From: Poseidonocella sedimentorum
Lineage (GTDB): Bacteria; Pseudomonadota; Alphaproteobacteria; Rhodobacterales; Rhodobacteraceae
Direction: 5' to 3'
DNA: 64,000 nt
NCBI RefSeq assembly: GCF_900116005.1
Contig: NZ_FOYI01000004.1
Coordinates: forward strand, 124,001-188,000
Numbering within the stretch: position 1 is the first letter of the stretch; every line of letters begins with the position of its first letter. This document shows, piece by piece, positions 1-8,392 of the stretch. The translations under genes were made by a program, and so were the position numbers. The notes under the pieces are model-generated. The model was not told where the DNA came from. It was given only the letters and a program-made list of their open reading frames with translations, and ran no database searches.

Positions 1-206
1 GGCGGGTTGCGATACTCGACCTCGACGCCCATCTGCTCGCCTGCCAGCGCGATGCCGTTCTTGATGGTGTTCCACCAGCTGTCGCTGTCCGGAGCGTGGC
101 TGACGAGAACGTATTTCTCACCTTCGGCAGACGCGCCCGTGGCCGCGACCAGCGGCACCGCGGCAACCGCCGTGGCCAGAGCGAGTTTCGTGATGATCGA
201 TTTCAT
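1..206 (-). CDS. Sugar ABC transporter periplasmic substrate-binding protein (5' part only)
   Basis: The first 68 codons of a secreted protein are visible; the rest lies beyond the window. The start ATG (204-206) follows a clear GGAGGAA ribosome-binding site. Residues 1-27 form a signal peptide (Lys near the N-terminus, Ala/Val-rich core, ending ASA). The mature start, with KYVLVSHAPDSDSWWNTIKNG, resembles the periplasmic-binding-protein fold of ribose/inositol-type ABC importers. It is divergent from a LacI regulator and close to an inositol catabolic cluster, so it is probably the inositol (or related polyol) binding protein. That substrate is inferred from context. The permease and ATPase genes would be expected just outside the window. 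Confidence 0.75.
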   Translation of the reverse strand, partial: MKSIITKLALATAVAAVPLVAATGASAEGEKYVLVSHAPDSDSWWNTIKNGIALAGEQMGVEVEYRNP

Positions 207-263
207 GGCTTCCTCCCTGAAGTCCCGATTTTAGAGACGGACCGAACCCGCCTCTCGTCACCT

Positions 264-301
264 AACGTAACAGCAAGTCAGATTTGTTGCAACCGGTTGC
301 A
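264..301 (-). promoter_or_regulatory. Promoter of the sugar-binding protein gene with LacI-type operator O1
   Basis: A perfect 14-bp palindrome, TGCAACCGGTTGCA, occupies 288-301. On the minus strand its TTGCAA (287-292) serves as a -35 box, followed by a 17-bp spacer and TACGTT (264-269) as -10. The operator therefore overlaps the -35 of the transporter promoter, which suits repression by the neighbouring LacI protein. The same palindrome recurs at 4577-4594. The LacI gene starts 82 bp on the other side, so it may be autoregulated. Confidence 0.7.
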
Positions 302-383
302 TATTATTTCTGGCGAATCTGCTTTTCCGCCGGCAGAATTGGGATAAGATATCGAAAACACAGTGGAGTACGGGTGCATCTTG

Positions 384-1382
384 ATGGCGGTGACATTGAA
401 AGAGGTTGCGGAAAGAGCCGGAGTTTCGCGCTCTGCGGTGTCCCGGACCTTTACCGATGGCGCCTCGGTCTCTGAGGCGATGCGGCGCAAGGTCGAAAAG
501 GCCGCGCGCGAGCTGGGCTACAGCCCCAACGCACTCGCCTCGTCGCTCACCACCGGCCGGACCAAGCTGATCGGGCTGGTGTCGAACAACTTCCACAACC
601 CGATTTTCCTTGAGGTCTTCGACCTTTTCACGCGCGGGCTTCAGGACCGGGAGCTGCGGCCCCTGCTCGTCAACCTGTCGGAGGAGACCGACCCCGAAGC
701 CTCCGTCCGGATGCTGCGGCAATATTCGGTCGACGGGGTGATCGTTGCCTCCTCGACCTTGCCGCCCGGGTTCGCCAAGGCGTTTCGCGATGCGGGCGTG
801 CCCGTCGTGCATGCCTTTGGCCGCTATTCCTCGGCGCCCGAAGTGCATGTTGTGGGGATCGACAACCGCGAAGCCGGGCGCCTGGCTGCGCGGACACTGG
901 TCGCGCGGGGCTATTCCCACGTCGGCTTCATGGGCGGCCCGGAATCCGCCACCTCGACTCAGGACCGCTACACCGGGTTCGTGTCGGAACTCGCGGCCTA
1001 CCCGAAGATCAAGGTCTCCTACTCTTTTGCCGGCGCCTATTCCTTCGATGCCGGGCGGAGCGAGATGCTGCGCCTGCTCAAGGGCCAGCCGGCAGAGGCC
1101 TATTTCGGCGGTGACGATGTTCTGTCGATCGGCGCGCTCTCGGCGATCCGCGACAGCGGGCTGGATTGCCCGGGCGATGTCGGGATCCTGGGGCTGAATG
1201 ACATGGAAATGGCCGGCTGGGCGAACATCGATCTGACGACCATTCACCAGCCCATTCGCCAGATCGTGACCTCCTCCATCGAGTTGATGGCGGCCACGCT
1301 GGAAGACCGGGACCGCTACCCGGAGGCGCGCATCTTCTCCTGCACGGTGGTGGAGCGGGGCACCCTGCGCCCCGCTCCCTAG
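384..1382 (+). CDS. LacI-family transcriptional regulator (probable inositol regulon repressor)
   Basis: A 332-residue LacI/GalR-type regulator. The N-terminus (about 3-25, TLKEVAERAGVSRSAVSRTF) is the LacI helix-turn-helix, followed by a hinge and a periplasmic-binding-protein-like effector domain (about 60-330). An upstream GTG (363) is in frame, but ATG 384 places the helix-turn-helix at the usual distance from the N-terminus and is preferred. It ends 2 bp from the convergent dehydrogenase gene. Two perfect copies of a LacI-type palindrome lie in the two divergent promoter regions of this locus. The effector is probably inositol or a catabolic intermediate, which is inference. Confidence 0.88.
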   Translation: MAVTLKEVAERAGVSRSAVSRTFTDGASVSEAMRRKVEKAARELGYSPNALASSLTTGRTKLIGLVSNNFHNPIFLEVFDLFTRGLQDRELRPLLVNLSEETDPEASVRMLRQYSVDGVIVASSTLPPGFAKAFRDAGVPVVHAFGRYSSAPEVHVVGIDNREAGRLAARTLVARGYSHVGFMGGPESATSTQDRYTGFVSELAAYPKIKVSYSFAGAYSFDAGRSEMLRLLKGQPAEAYFGGDDVLSIGALSAIRDSGLDCPGDVGILGLNDMEMAGWANIDLTTIHQPIRQIVTSSIELMAATLEDRDRYPEARIFSCTVVERGTLRPAP

Positions 1383-1384
1383 AG

Positions 1385-2518
1385 TCAGCGGAACATCGGC
1401 GGGCGCGCGTCCATCCACGCGCCGCTCTGCTTGGCCGAGGCCACCGCGGTATGCACCGCCGCCATCGACCGCACGCCCGCCTCCGCGCCGGGCAATCCGT
1501 CCCGGGTCTCGCCCGCAATCGCATCGGCAAGATCGCAGTAGATGTTGGCCACTGCCAGCGGGAAGCCTTCAGGGTGCGCGATCGACACGCGGCTGAGCCG
1601 CTGCGCCTCCGCATGCAACCCGCCCTCGCCCTTCTCGATGATCTGGGTGCGGCCGCCGACGGGCGTGTAGATCAGCTGGTTAGGCTGCTCCGATGCCCAG
1701 CGAAGGCCCCCGGTCTCGCCGAAGATCTGGATGTCGAACCCGTGCTGCCGCCCGATCGCGACGGATGAGGTCCAGAGCCGCCCGACCGTGCCGCCCGCCA
1801 TGCGGAAATTGACCATCGCGTCATCTTCCAGCTCGCGCGAGGGGATGGTCGAGGCAAAATCGGCCGAGAGCGTTTCCACCTCGTCGTCGCAGACGAAGCT
1901 CGCCATGTGCAGCGCGTGGATGCCGCAATCGGCGAACTGGCCCGAGACCCCCGCCATCTTGGGATCATAGCGCCAGCGCACGCGGGGGTTATCCGCATCG
2001 GTGGCGTCGCCGTGGTGGCCGTGGCTGAAGTTGGTGACAACCAGCCGGACTTTGCCGATCTCGCCGGCGCGCACCATCGCCCGCGCCTGGCGCACCATCG
2101 GATAGGCGGAATAGCAGTAGTTCACCGCGCAGATCTTGCCGGATGCCTCGGCCACGCGGACGATCTCCTCGCCCTCTTCGACCGTCATGGTCATCGGCTT
2201 TTCGCACAACACGTTGAAACCCGCTTCGAGAAAGGCTTTGGCGATCTCGAAATGGGTGGCGTTGGGCGTGGCCACCGTCACCAGATCGATCCGATCGTCG
2301 CGCCCCTTTTCACCCGCCAGCATCTCTGTCCAGTCGCCATAGGCCCGGTCGGCCGCGATCCCCAGCCGCTGCGCATAGGCGCGGCCCTCTTCGGGCCGGT
2401 GATCCAGCGCGCCGGCGGCAAAGTTGAAACGGCCGTCGGCCTGTGCGCCGAGCCGGTGGGCGGGCCCGATCTGGCTGCCTTCGCCGCCGCCGATCATGCC
2501 CCAGTTCAGTTTGCTCAT
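1385..2518 (-). CDS. Gfo/Idh/MocA family oxidoreductase (inositol-type dehydrogenase)
   Basis: A 377-residue NAD(P)-dependent dehydrogenase. It begins MSKLNWGMIGGGEGSQIG, a glycine-rich Rossmann motif, and carries the family CEKPMTMT motif with its catalytic Lys, followed by a C-terminal alpha/beta substrate domain. The longer reading frame reaches back to 2632, but ATG 2518 starts exactly at the Rossmann fold and has a GGAGACAGA site upstream. It lies 11 bp downstream of the IolE-like gene in a three-gene minus-strand operon. Its substrate cannot be read from sequence; scyllo-inositol, another inositol isomer or an inosose are likely choices. Confidence 0.85.
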   Translation of the reverse strand: MSKLNWGMIGGGEGSQIGPAHRLGAQADGRFNFAAGALDHRPEEGRAYAQRLGIAADRAYGDWTEMLAGEKGRDDRIDLVTVATPNATHFEIAKAFLEAGFNVLCEKPMTMTVEEGEEIVRVAEASGKICAVNYCYSAYPMVRQARAMVRAGEIGKVRLVVTNFSHGHHGDATDADNPRVRWRYDPKMAGVSGQFADCGIHALHMASFVCDDEVETLSADFASTIPSRELEDDAMVNFRMAGGTVGRLWTSSVAIGRQHGFDIQIFGETGGLRWASEQPNQLIYTPVGGRTQIIEKGEGGLHAEAQRLSRVSIAHPEGFPLAVANIYCDLADAIAGETRDGLPGAEAGVRSMAAVHTAVASAKQSGAWMDARPPMFR

Positions 2519-2529
2519 CTTCTGTCTCC

Positions 2530-3423
2530 TCAGACGAAACCGATGGATTCGAGGTATTCGCGGTTCTTGCGCGCGTCGCCCAACGTGTCGGGGTCGAGCG
2601 TCGGATCGCAATCCTGCTCGACCGTGCACCACCCTGTGAAACCGGCATCAAGCAGGACCTGGCGCACGGCGGGAAAGTCCACATCGCCCTCGCCGAGATT
2701 GCAGAAGATCCCCTGACCGCAGGCATCGTAAAATCCGGTGCGGCTTTCGATCACCCGAGCCTTCACCTTGGGATCTATGTCCTTGAAATGCATGTATGAA
2801 ATTCGCGAGATGTGCTTTTTCATGAAGGCCACCGGGTCAAAGCCGGCATAGGAATGGTGGCCGGTGTCAAAGCAGATCTTGAGGATCTTCTCGTCCACCT
2901 CGTCCAGCAGGCGTTCGAGCTCCGGCTCGAAATCCATGAAGCCCGCCGCATGGGCGTGGATGCCGACAGTCAGCCCGTACTCTTCGGCGCCGATCCGCGC
3001 GCTTTCCGCGATCCGGTCGCGATAGGCGGCCCATTCTGCGCTGTCCATCTGCTCGGCCTCGCCGGCGCGGCCCGCGGTGGGCGCACGGCGCGGCGAGATC
3101 GAATCGATCAGGACCATATGCTCGGCGCCATGCGCCTTGAGCGCCTTCGCGGTACGATGGGTGGCGTCGAGAACATCTTCCCAGGCCGCCGGATCGTGAT
3201 AGGGGCGAAAGACGACGCCGCCGATCAGCTCCAATCCGTGCGCCTCCAGCCCATCGCGCAGCATTGCGGGATCTTCGGGCATGAAGCCGACGGGGCCAAG
3301 CTCGATCCCCGTGTAGCCCGCCTCGGCGCATTCCTTGAGGACATGCTGCCAGGTCGGGTTGCGTTTGTCGTCTGCGAACTCGACGCCCCAGGAACAGGGA
3401 GCGTTGCCAATTCTGATCGTCAT
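2530..3423 (-). CDS. Sugar phosphate isomerase/epimerase-family protein, probable inosose dehydratase (IolE-like)
   Basis: A 297-residue TIM-barrel protein of the AP-endonuclease-2/COG1082 superfamily. The C-terminal half follows the IolE pattern: a FDTGHHSYAG metal-site segment, then MHFKDIDP, then a GEGDVDF turn and TVEQDCDP near the end. The N-terminus (GNAPCSWGVEF) differs from typical IolE. The rest of the pathway is present (iolG, D, B, C, J) and no other dehydratase gene is seen, so this is the best candidate for 2-keto-myo-inositol dehydration. An inosose isomerase role cannot be excluded. It sits between two dehydrogenase genes and was probably transcribed from the operator-bearing region at 4577. 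Confidence 0.78.
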   Translation of the reverse strand: MTIRIGNAPCSWGVEFADDKRNPTWQHVLKECAEAGYTGIELGPVGFMPEDPAMLRDGLEAHGLELIGGVVFRPYHDPAAWEDVLDATHRTAKALKAHGAEHMVLIDSISPRRAPTAGRAGEAEQMDSAEWAAYRDRIAESARIGAEEYGLTVGIHAHAAGFMDFEPELERLLDEVDEKILKICFDTGHHSYAGFDPVAFMKKHISRISYMHFKDIDPKVKARVIESRTGFYDACGQGIFCNLGEGDVDFPAVRQVLLDAGFTGWCTVEQDCDPTLDPDTLGDARKNREYLESIGFV

Positions 3424-3442
3424 TGCGTGATGTCTCCTGTCA

Positions 3443-4546
3443 TCAGAATTCGTTGATTTCCATCCATGCCCCCGCTACGGCGGAGGCCAGCGACGCGGCG
3501 ATCACTCGGTTGACCTCGTGCCCGTCCCGGAACGTGGGCCAGAGCGCCTCGCCCGCGTCGATCGCGGTCAGGAAGTCCTTGGCCTCGATGATGATCTGGT
3601 CCTGATACCCGGTGCCATGCCCCGGCCCCTGACAGAAGGGCTCGTAATCGGGGTGGGCCGGGCCCGTCAGGATCTTGGTAAATCCGCGCGTCGCCTCAGG
3701 ACCCTCCATCCGGTAGAGCCAGAGCGCGTTCTGATCTTCCTGATCGAAGCGGATCGCGCCCTTGGTGCCCGAAATCTCGTAGGCATAGCCCATCTTGCGG
3801 CCGGTCGCGACGCGGCTGAAATACATCTGGCCCATGGCGCCGTTTTCGAACCTGCACATCATCTGGGCATGGTCATCGTTGGTCACCGCGCCGCCGGGGC
3901 GCGTCTTGTGAACGGTTTCATGAATGCCCATCACGCGGGTGATCGGCCCCATCAACGCGAGCGCGCCATTGATCATGTGCGGGGCCAGATCTCCCATCGT
4001 GCCGTTGGCCATGCCCTGCGTGCGCCAGCTCGCCGGCGCCTCGGGATCGGCGAGAAAATCTTCGGTATGCTCGCCGCGAAACCAGGTGATATCGCCGATT
4101 TCACCGCCGGCGATGAGCTTGCGCGCAAACTGGCTGGCCGGCGTGCGGATATAGTTGAAGCCCACCATGTTCACCGCGCCAGCGGCCTCGGCTGCAGCGA
4201 CCATGGCCGCACTGTCCTCTAGAGATGCGCCGAGGGGTTTTTCGCAAAACACTGGTTTGCCACGCGCAAATGCCGCTTCCGCGATCTCGCGGTGGGTTTC
4301 CTGCGGCGTTGCGATGATGATGGCTTCAACACCCGGGTCGGCCACGAGCGCGCGCCAGTCGTCGGTGGCGCGCGAAAAGCCATACGCCTTGCGATACCGC
4401 TCCGCGCTCTGAGGTGTAGAGGCGCAGACCATCTCGAGCCGCGGGCGTAGCGCGGTGTTGAACAGCGCCCCCACGGAGGACATGGCCACAGCATGCGCCT
4501 TGCCCATGTAGCCGCCGCCCAAGATGCCGATGCCGATTTCAGCCAT
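3443..4546 (-). CDS. Gfo/Idh/MocA family oxidoreductase
   Basis: A 367-residue dehydrogenase. The Rossmann motif GIGILGGGYMGKAHA is at residues 4-18 and the catalytic-lysine segment FCEKPLGA follows at about 95-105. ATG 4546 directly precedes the nucleotide-binding fold. It is the first gene of the minus-strand unit divergent from iolD, with the conserved palindrome in the shared promoter. Together with the products of 1385-2518 and 9289-10290 the locus encodes three such enzymes, which suggests oxidation of several inositol isomers. The individual substrate is not determined. Confidence 0.85.
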   Translation of the reverse strand: MAEIGIGILGGGYMGKAHAVAMSSVGALFNTALRPRLEMVCASTPQSAERYRKAYGFSRATDDWRALVADPGVEAIIIATPQETHREIAEAAFARGKPVFCEKPLGASLEDSAAMVAAAEAAGAVNMVGFNYIRTPASQFARKLIAGGEIGDITWFRGEHTEDFLADPEAPASWRTQGMANGTMGDLAPHMINGALALMGPITRVMGIHETVHKTRPGGAVTNDDHAQMMCRFENGAMGQMYFSRVATGRKMGYAYEISGTKGAIRFDQEDQNALWLYRMEGPEATRGFTKILTGPAHPDYEPFCQGPGHGTGYQDQIIIEAKDFLTAIDAGEALWPTFRDGHEVNRVIAASLASAVAGAWMEINEF

Positions 4547-4576
4547 CGCCTCCCCTCCCTTTTTTCGCGAATACGG

Positions 4577-4616
4577 TTTGCAACCGGTTGCAAAAGTTGT
4601 ATCGTGAGTCTACACA
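4577..4616 (+). promoter_or_regulatory. iolD promoter with LacI-type operator O2
   Basis: The 18-bp perfect palindrome TTTGCAACCGGTTGCAAA spans 4577-4594. On the plus strand its TTGCAA (4588-4593) is positioned as a -35 box, with a 17-bp spacer and TACACA (4611-4616) as -10 for iolD. This repeats the geometry at O1. On the minus strand the operator would lie between a weaker TTTTGC and TATTCG pair for the divergent dehydrogenase gene. A 10-of-14 match to the operator lies at 4631-4644 and may be a secondary site. Confidence 0.7.
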
Positions 4617-4671
4617 TCTCGCAAGCCGCAATCGACCGGCTGCAAGGATTTACCAGGGAGGGTTCGCGCAC

Positions 4672-6540
4672 ATGAGCACGACAGATGGCACCATCCGGCT
4701 GACCACGGCCCAAGCGATCATTCGCTGGCTGTCCAATCAGTATATCGACATCGAAGGGCAGGAGATGCGTGTCTGCGGTGGCGGTTTCGGCATCTTCGGC
4801 CACGGCAACGTGACCTGCCTCGGCGAGGCGCTGCACGGCGTGCAGGACGCCTTGCCGCTCTATCGCGGCCAGAACGAGACCAGCATGGGATTCGCCGCCG
4901 CCGGCTACGCCAAGCAATGGCTGCGCCAGCGCTTCATGTTCTGCACCGCCTCCGCAGGCCCCGGCACCGCGAACCTGCTGACCGCGGCAGGGCTGGCCCA
5001 TGCCAACCGCCTGCCGATGCTGATGCTCTGCGGCGATACATTCATCACCCGCCTGCCCGACCCGGTGCTCCAGCAGATGGAGAATTACTACGATCCGACC
5101 TTTGGCGTGAACGATGCATTCAAGCCCGTGACGCGCTACTGGGACCGTATCTGCCACCCGGCGCAGGTGATTCAGTCCCTGCCCAATGCGCTCGCGACGA
5201 TGCTGGACCCCGCCGATTGCGGGCCGGCCTTCATCGGCTTGCCGCAGGATGTGCAGGGCTGGACCTATGACTACCCCGAGGCGTTTTTCGCCAGGAAGGT
5301 CCACCGGATCCGCCGCCAGTCGCCCGATACGGCCGAGATCGCCGATGCGGTCGCCGCGCTCAAGGGCGCCCAGCGCCCGATGATCATCGCCGGTGGCGGG
5401 GTGCAATATTCCCGCGCCGTGGCGGAGCTGAAAGGGTTCGCCGAAGCGCATCAGATCCCGGTGGTCGAGACAATCGCCGGGCGCGCCAACATGGTGGCGA
5501 CGCATCCGCTCAACATCGGCCCGATCGGTGTCACCGGATCGGACAGCGCCAACGCGATCGCGGAACGGGCCGATGTGATCCTCGCCGTCGGCACGCGGCT
5601 GCAGGATTTCACCACCGGCTCCTGGACGGCCTTCGCCAAGGACGCGCAGATCATCGGCCTCAATGCCGCGCGGCATGACGCGGGCAAGCACATGTCGCTG
5701 CCCGTCGTGGGCGACGCGAAACTGTCGCTCGCCGCACTGGACAAGGCGCTGGACTACACCGCGCCGGAGAGCTGGGTCAGCTTCGCACAGGAGGCGCGCG
5801 GCAAATGGGACGCCTATGTCGCCGAGAACGTCAAACCCGGCAACCGCCCGAACTCCTATGCGCAGGCCATCGGCGTGGTGAACGATCTTTGCGATCCGCG
5901 CGATCGGGTGGTCGCGGCGGCCGGTGGGCTGCCCGCGGAGGTGACCGCCAACTGGCGCACGCTTGAGACGGGTACGGTCGATGTCGAATTCGGCTTCTCC
6001 TGCATGGGCTACGAGATCGCGGGCGCCTGGGGCGCGCGTATCGCGCAAGCCGAACAGGAGCCGGAGCAGGACACCATCACCTTCTGCGGCGACGGCTCCT
6101 ACATGATGCTCAACTCCGACATCTATTCCAGCGTCCTGAGCCAGAAGAAGCTCATCATCATGCTGCTCGACAACGGCGGGTTTGCCGTCATCAACAAGCT
6201 GCAGAACAACACCGGCAACGAGAGCTTCAACAACCTGCTCGAAGATTGTCCGACCATCCCGCAGCCCTTCGGCGTCGATTTCGTGGCCCATGCGGCCGCG
6301 ATGGGAGCCGAGGCCGAAAAGGTCGCCAACCCTGCTGAGCTCGGCGAGGCGTTCAAGCGCGCCAAGGCCTCGGACAAGACCACGGTGATCGTCATGGACG
6401 TCGATGCCTATGAGGGCTGGACCACCGAGGGCCATGCCTGGTGGGAGGTCGGCACGCCGCACATCACCAAGAGCGACCGGGTGCGCGCGGCGCATGAGGA
6501 GTGGGAATCGACCCGCTCCCGCCAGCGGAGGGGTGTCTGA
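4672..6540 (+). CDS. iolD: 3D-(3,5/4)-trihydroxycyclohexane-1,2-dione acylhydrolase (IolD)
   Basis: A 622-residue thiamine-diphosphate enzyme that hydrolyses the cyclic dione made by the dehydratase to 5-deoxy-glucuronate, opening the inositol ring. The N-terminal pyrimidine-binding domain has the catalytic Glu69 in YRGQNET. The C-terminal diphosphate-binding motif begins GDGS at 473-476 and continues with MMLNSDIYSS. Length and order of domains match IolD. ATG 4672 follows AGGGAGG; the upstream in-frame Met at 4588 lies inside the operator and is unlikely. The stop overlaps the next start by one base, indicating translational coupling with the kinase gene. Confidence 0.95.
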   Translation: MSTTDGTIRLTTAQAIIRWLSNQYIDIEGQEMRVCGGGFGIFGHGNVTCLGEALHGVQDALPLYRGQNETSMGFAAAGYAKQWLRQRFMFCTASAGPGTANLLTAAGLAHANRLPMLMLCGDTFITRLPDPVLQQMENYYDPTFGVNDAFKPVTRYWDRICHPAQVIQSLPNALATMLDPADCGPAFIGLPQDVQGWTYDYPEAFFARKVHRIRRQSPDTAEIADAVAALKGAQRPMIIAGGGVQYSRAVAELKGFAEAHQIPVVETIAGRANMVATHPLNIGPIGVTGSDSANAIAERADVILAVGTRLQDFTTGSWTAFAKDAQIIGLNAARHDAGKHMSLPVVGDAKLSLAALDKALDYTAPESWVSFAQEARGKWDAYVAENVKPGNRPNSYAQAIGVVNDLCDPRDRVVAAAGGLPAEVTANWRTLETGTVDVEFGFSCMGYEIAGAWGARIAQAEQEPEQDTITFCGDGSYMMLNSDIYSSVLSQKKLIIMLLDNGGFAVINKLQNNTGNESFNNLLEDCPTIPQPFGVDFVAHAAAMGAEAEKVANPAELGEAFKRAKASDKTTVIVMDVDAYEGWTTEGHAWWEVGTPHITKSDRVRAAHEEWESTRSRQRRGV

Positions 6541-7523
6541 TGTCGGACCACCTGATCAACGGTATCCGCAAGGGCAATTTCGCGGTCTTCGGGCGGGCGG
6601 GCATGGACATGTATGCCGACCCCGCCGGCACCAAGGCCGAGCACGCCGAGACCTTCCGCGCCGACCTGGGCGGATCGTCGGCCAACATCTGTGCCGGGCT
6701 GTGCAAGCTGGGTATGCAATCGGCGCTGATCACCTCGGTCAGCGACGACAACGTGGGCCGGTTCTGTACCAACCGGCTGCGCCACTACGGCGTCGATACG
6801 CAATATATCAAGGTATTGCGCGGCGAATACCGCGTCTCGCTTGCGGTCTATGAAAGCACGATGGACGACTTCCAGCTCTGCATCTATCGCAACAACGCGG
6901 TGGATTTTCAGGTGACGGAAGAGGACGTGGACCGCGTCGATTACAGCAGTTTCGGCGCGCTGATCACCGCCGGGACGGTCTTTGCCGCCGAGCCATCGCG
7001 CTCCAGCACCTTCCGCGCCTTCGAGAACGCCCGCGCCGCCGGGATCCCGGTGATCTTCGACATCGATTACCGCCCCTACAGCTGGCCATCGCCCGAAGTC
7101 GCCGCCGAGGTCTTGACCCGCGCGGGCGAAGAGAGCGATCTCATTGTCGGCAACGACGAGGAGTTCGGCTTCATGGCGGGCGGCATCGAGAAAGGCCTCG
7201 ACAAGGCCCGCGAATTGGCCGCCGCGGGCAAGCTGGTGATCTACAAGATGGGGCAGGAAGGCGCGCTGACCTTCGCGGGTGGCGCGGAAATCCGCACCGG
7301 GATCTACCCCGTCACCGCCGTCAAACCCAACGGCGCCGGCGACAGCTTCATGGCCGGACTTCTGGCCGCCATCGCCGAGGAGCGCCCCCTGAAAGAGGCC
7401 GTCCTGCGCGGCTCTGCCTGCGCCTCGATCGTCGTCAGCCAACCCGGCTGCGCCCCCGCAATGCCCACCACGCCCGAGCTCGACGCCTTTCTGGCCGCGC
7501 GCTCCGGCCCGACGGACATCTGA
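6540..7523 (+). CDS. iolC: 5-dehydro-2-deoxygluconokinase (IolC), PfkB family
   Basis: A 327-residue PfkB-type carbohydrate kinase that phosphorylates 2-deoxy-5-keto-gluconate. The N-terminal substrate-binding region includes FGRAGMDMY and a GGSSANI stretch. The C-terminal PfkB signature is NGAGDSFMAG with catalytic Asp268. ATG 6540 overlaps the iolD stop by one base; a start at 6501 inside iolD is possible but not needed. It is followed 11 bp later by iolB. Pathway context supports IolC rather than a general sugar kinase. Confidence 0.92.
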   Translation: MSDHLINGIRKGNFAVFGRAGMDMYADPAGTKAEHAETFRADLGGSSANICAGLCKLGMQSALITSVSDDNVGRFCTNRLRHYGVDTQYIKVLRGEYRVSLAVYESTMDDFQLCIYRNNAVDFQVTEEDVDRVDYSSFGALITAGTVFAAEPSRSSTFRAFENARAAGIPVIFDIDYRPYSWPSPEVAAEVLTRAGEESDLIVGNDEEFGFMAGGIEKGLDKARELAAAGKLVIYKMGQEGALTFAGGAEIRTGIYPVTAVKPNGAGDSFMAGLLAAIAEERPLKEAVLRGSACASIVVSQPGCAPAMPTTPELDAFLAARSGPTDI

Positions 7524-7534
7524 AAGGAAACCCC

Positions 7535-8392
7535 ATGCATATCGCGCCGCACGACAACCGGAACAAACCCATCGTGGACGTGGACCACGACCTTGTCCCG
7601 CTGAACTATTTCAACATCGTCACGCTGAAACAGGGCGAGAGCTTCGACTACGCCGTGCCGGGGTACGAGACCTGTGTCGTGCCCGCCACCGGCACCATCG
7701 ACGTGGATGTGGACGGCGCGGGCTTTGCCAAGCTCGGCAACCGCGGCGTCGACGTCTGGGACGGCGAGCCCGAGGGCGTCTATGTCCCGACCGGCGCCAA
7801 GACCCGGCTGACCTGCGTCAGCGAGACGGCGGAGGTCTTCATCGCCGGGGCGAAATACGACAAGGTCCTGGAGCCCTTCGATGTGCGCGAAGCCGAGCTC
7901 GACCTCGTGCAATACGGCAGCGACGACACCAAGACCCACCGCAAGATCAAGCACATTCTGGGCGGGGCCCAGCATGGCAAGGTCGGCCGCCTGCTGGTCA
8001 GCGAACTCTACACCGTCGGCGCGGGCGGCTGGTCCGGTTTTCCGAGCCACAAGCACGACACCGACCGGCGAGATGAGAACGGCGAGCTGATCGAGACACG
8101 CCACGACGAGACCTACAACTTCCGGTTCCGCCCGAACAAGGGCTCGGGGATGCAGATGCTGCAACGCGAGGACAACGCGCCGGGCGACGCCTATCACATC
8201 ATGGACCGCTCCACGATCCTCATCGACAAGGGCTACCATCCCTGCGCCGTTCTGCCGGGCTATGAGATGTACTACTTCACCATCCTTGGCGGCCTCACCC
8301 AGCGCAGCCTGAAGCAGTATTTCCAGCCGACCCACGAAGAACAGCTGCACACGATCCCCGGGATCATGGACATGGTGGCGAAGTTCAAATGA
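7535..8392 (+). CDS. iolB: 5-deoxy-glucuronate isomerase (IolB)
   Basis: A 285-residue cupin-like protein of the KduI/IolB family that converts 5-deoxy-glucuronate to 2-deoxy-5-keto-gluconate. Family features include WSGFPSHKHD (metal-binding His), a DETYNFRFRP segment and a histidine-rich PTHEEQLHTIPG near the C-terminus. AAAGGAAA precedes the ATG. The last four bases overlap the aldolase start. It acts between IolD and IolC in the pathway. Confidence 0.93.
   Translation: MHIAPHDNRNKPIVDVDHDLVPLNYFNIVTLKQGESFDYAVPGYETCVVPATGTIDVDVDGAGFAKLGNRGVDVWDGEPEGVYVPTGAKTRLTCVSETAEVFIAGAKYDKVLEPFDVREAELDLVQYGSDDTKTHRKIKHILGGAQHGKVGRLLVSELYTVGAGGWSGFPSHKHDTDRRDENGELIETRHDETYNFRFRPNKGSGMQMLQREDNAPGDAYHIMDRSTILIDKGYHPCAVLPGYEMYYFTILGGLTQRSLKQYFQPTHEEQLHTIPGIMDMVAKFK

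Noticed and set aside
4219-6495. 758-codon minus-strand frame over iolD
   Set aside because: IolD is unmistakable on the plus strand; the antisense frame only merges with part of the dehydrogenase gene in a wrong frame.
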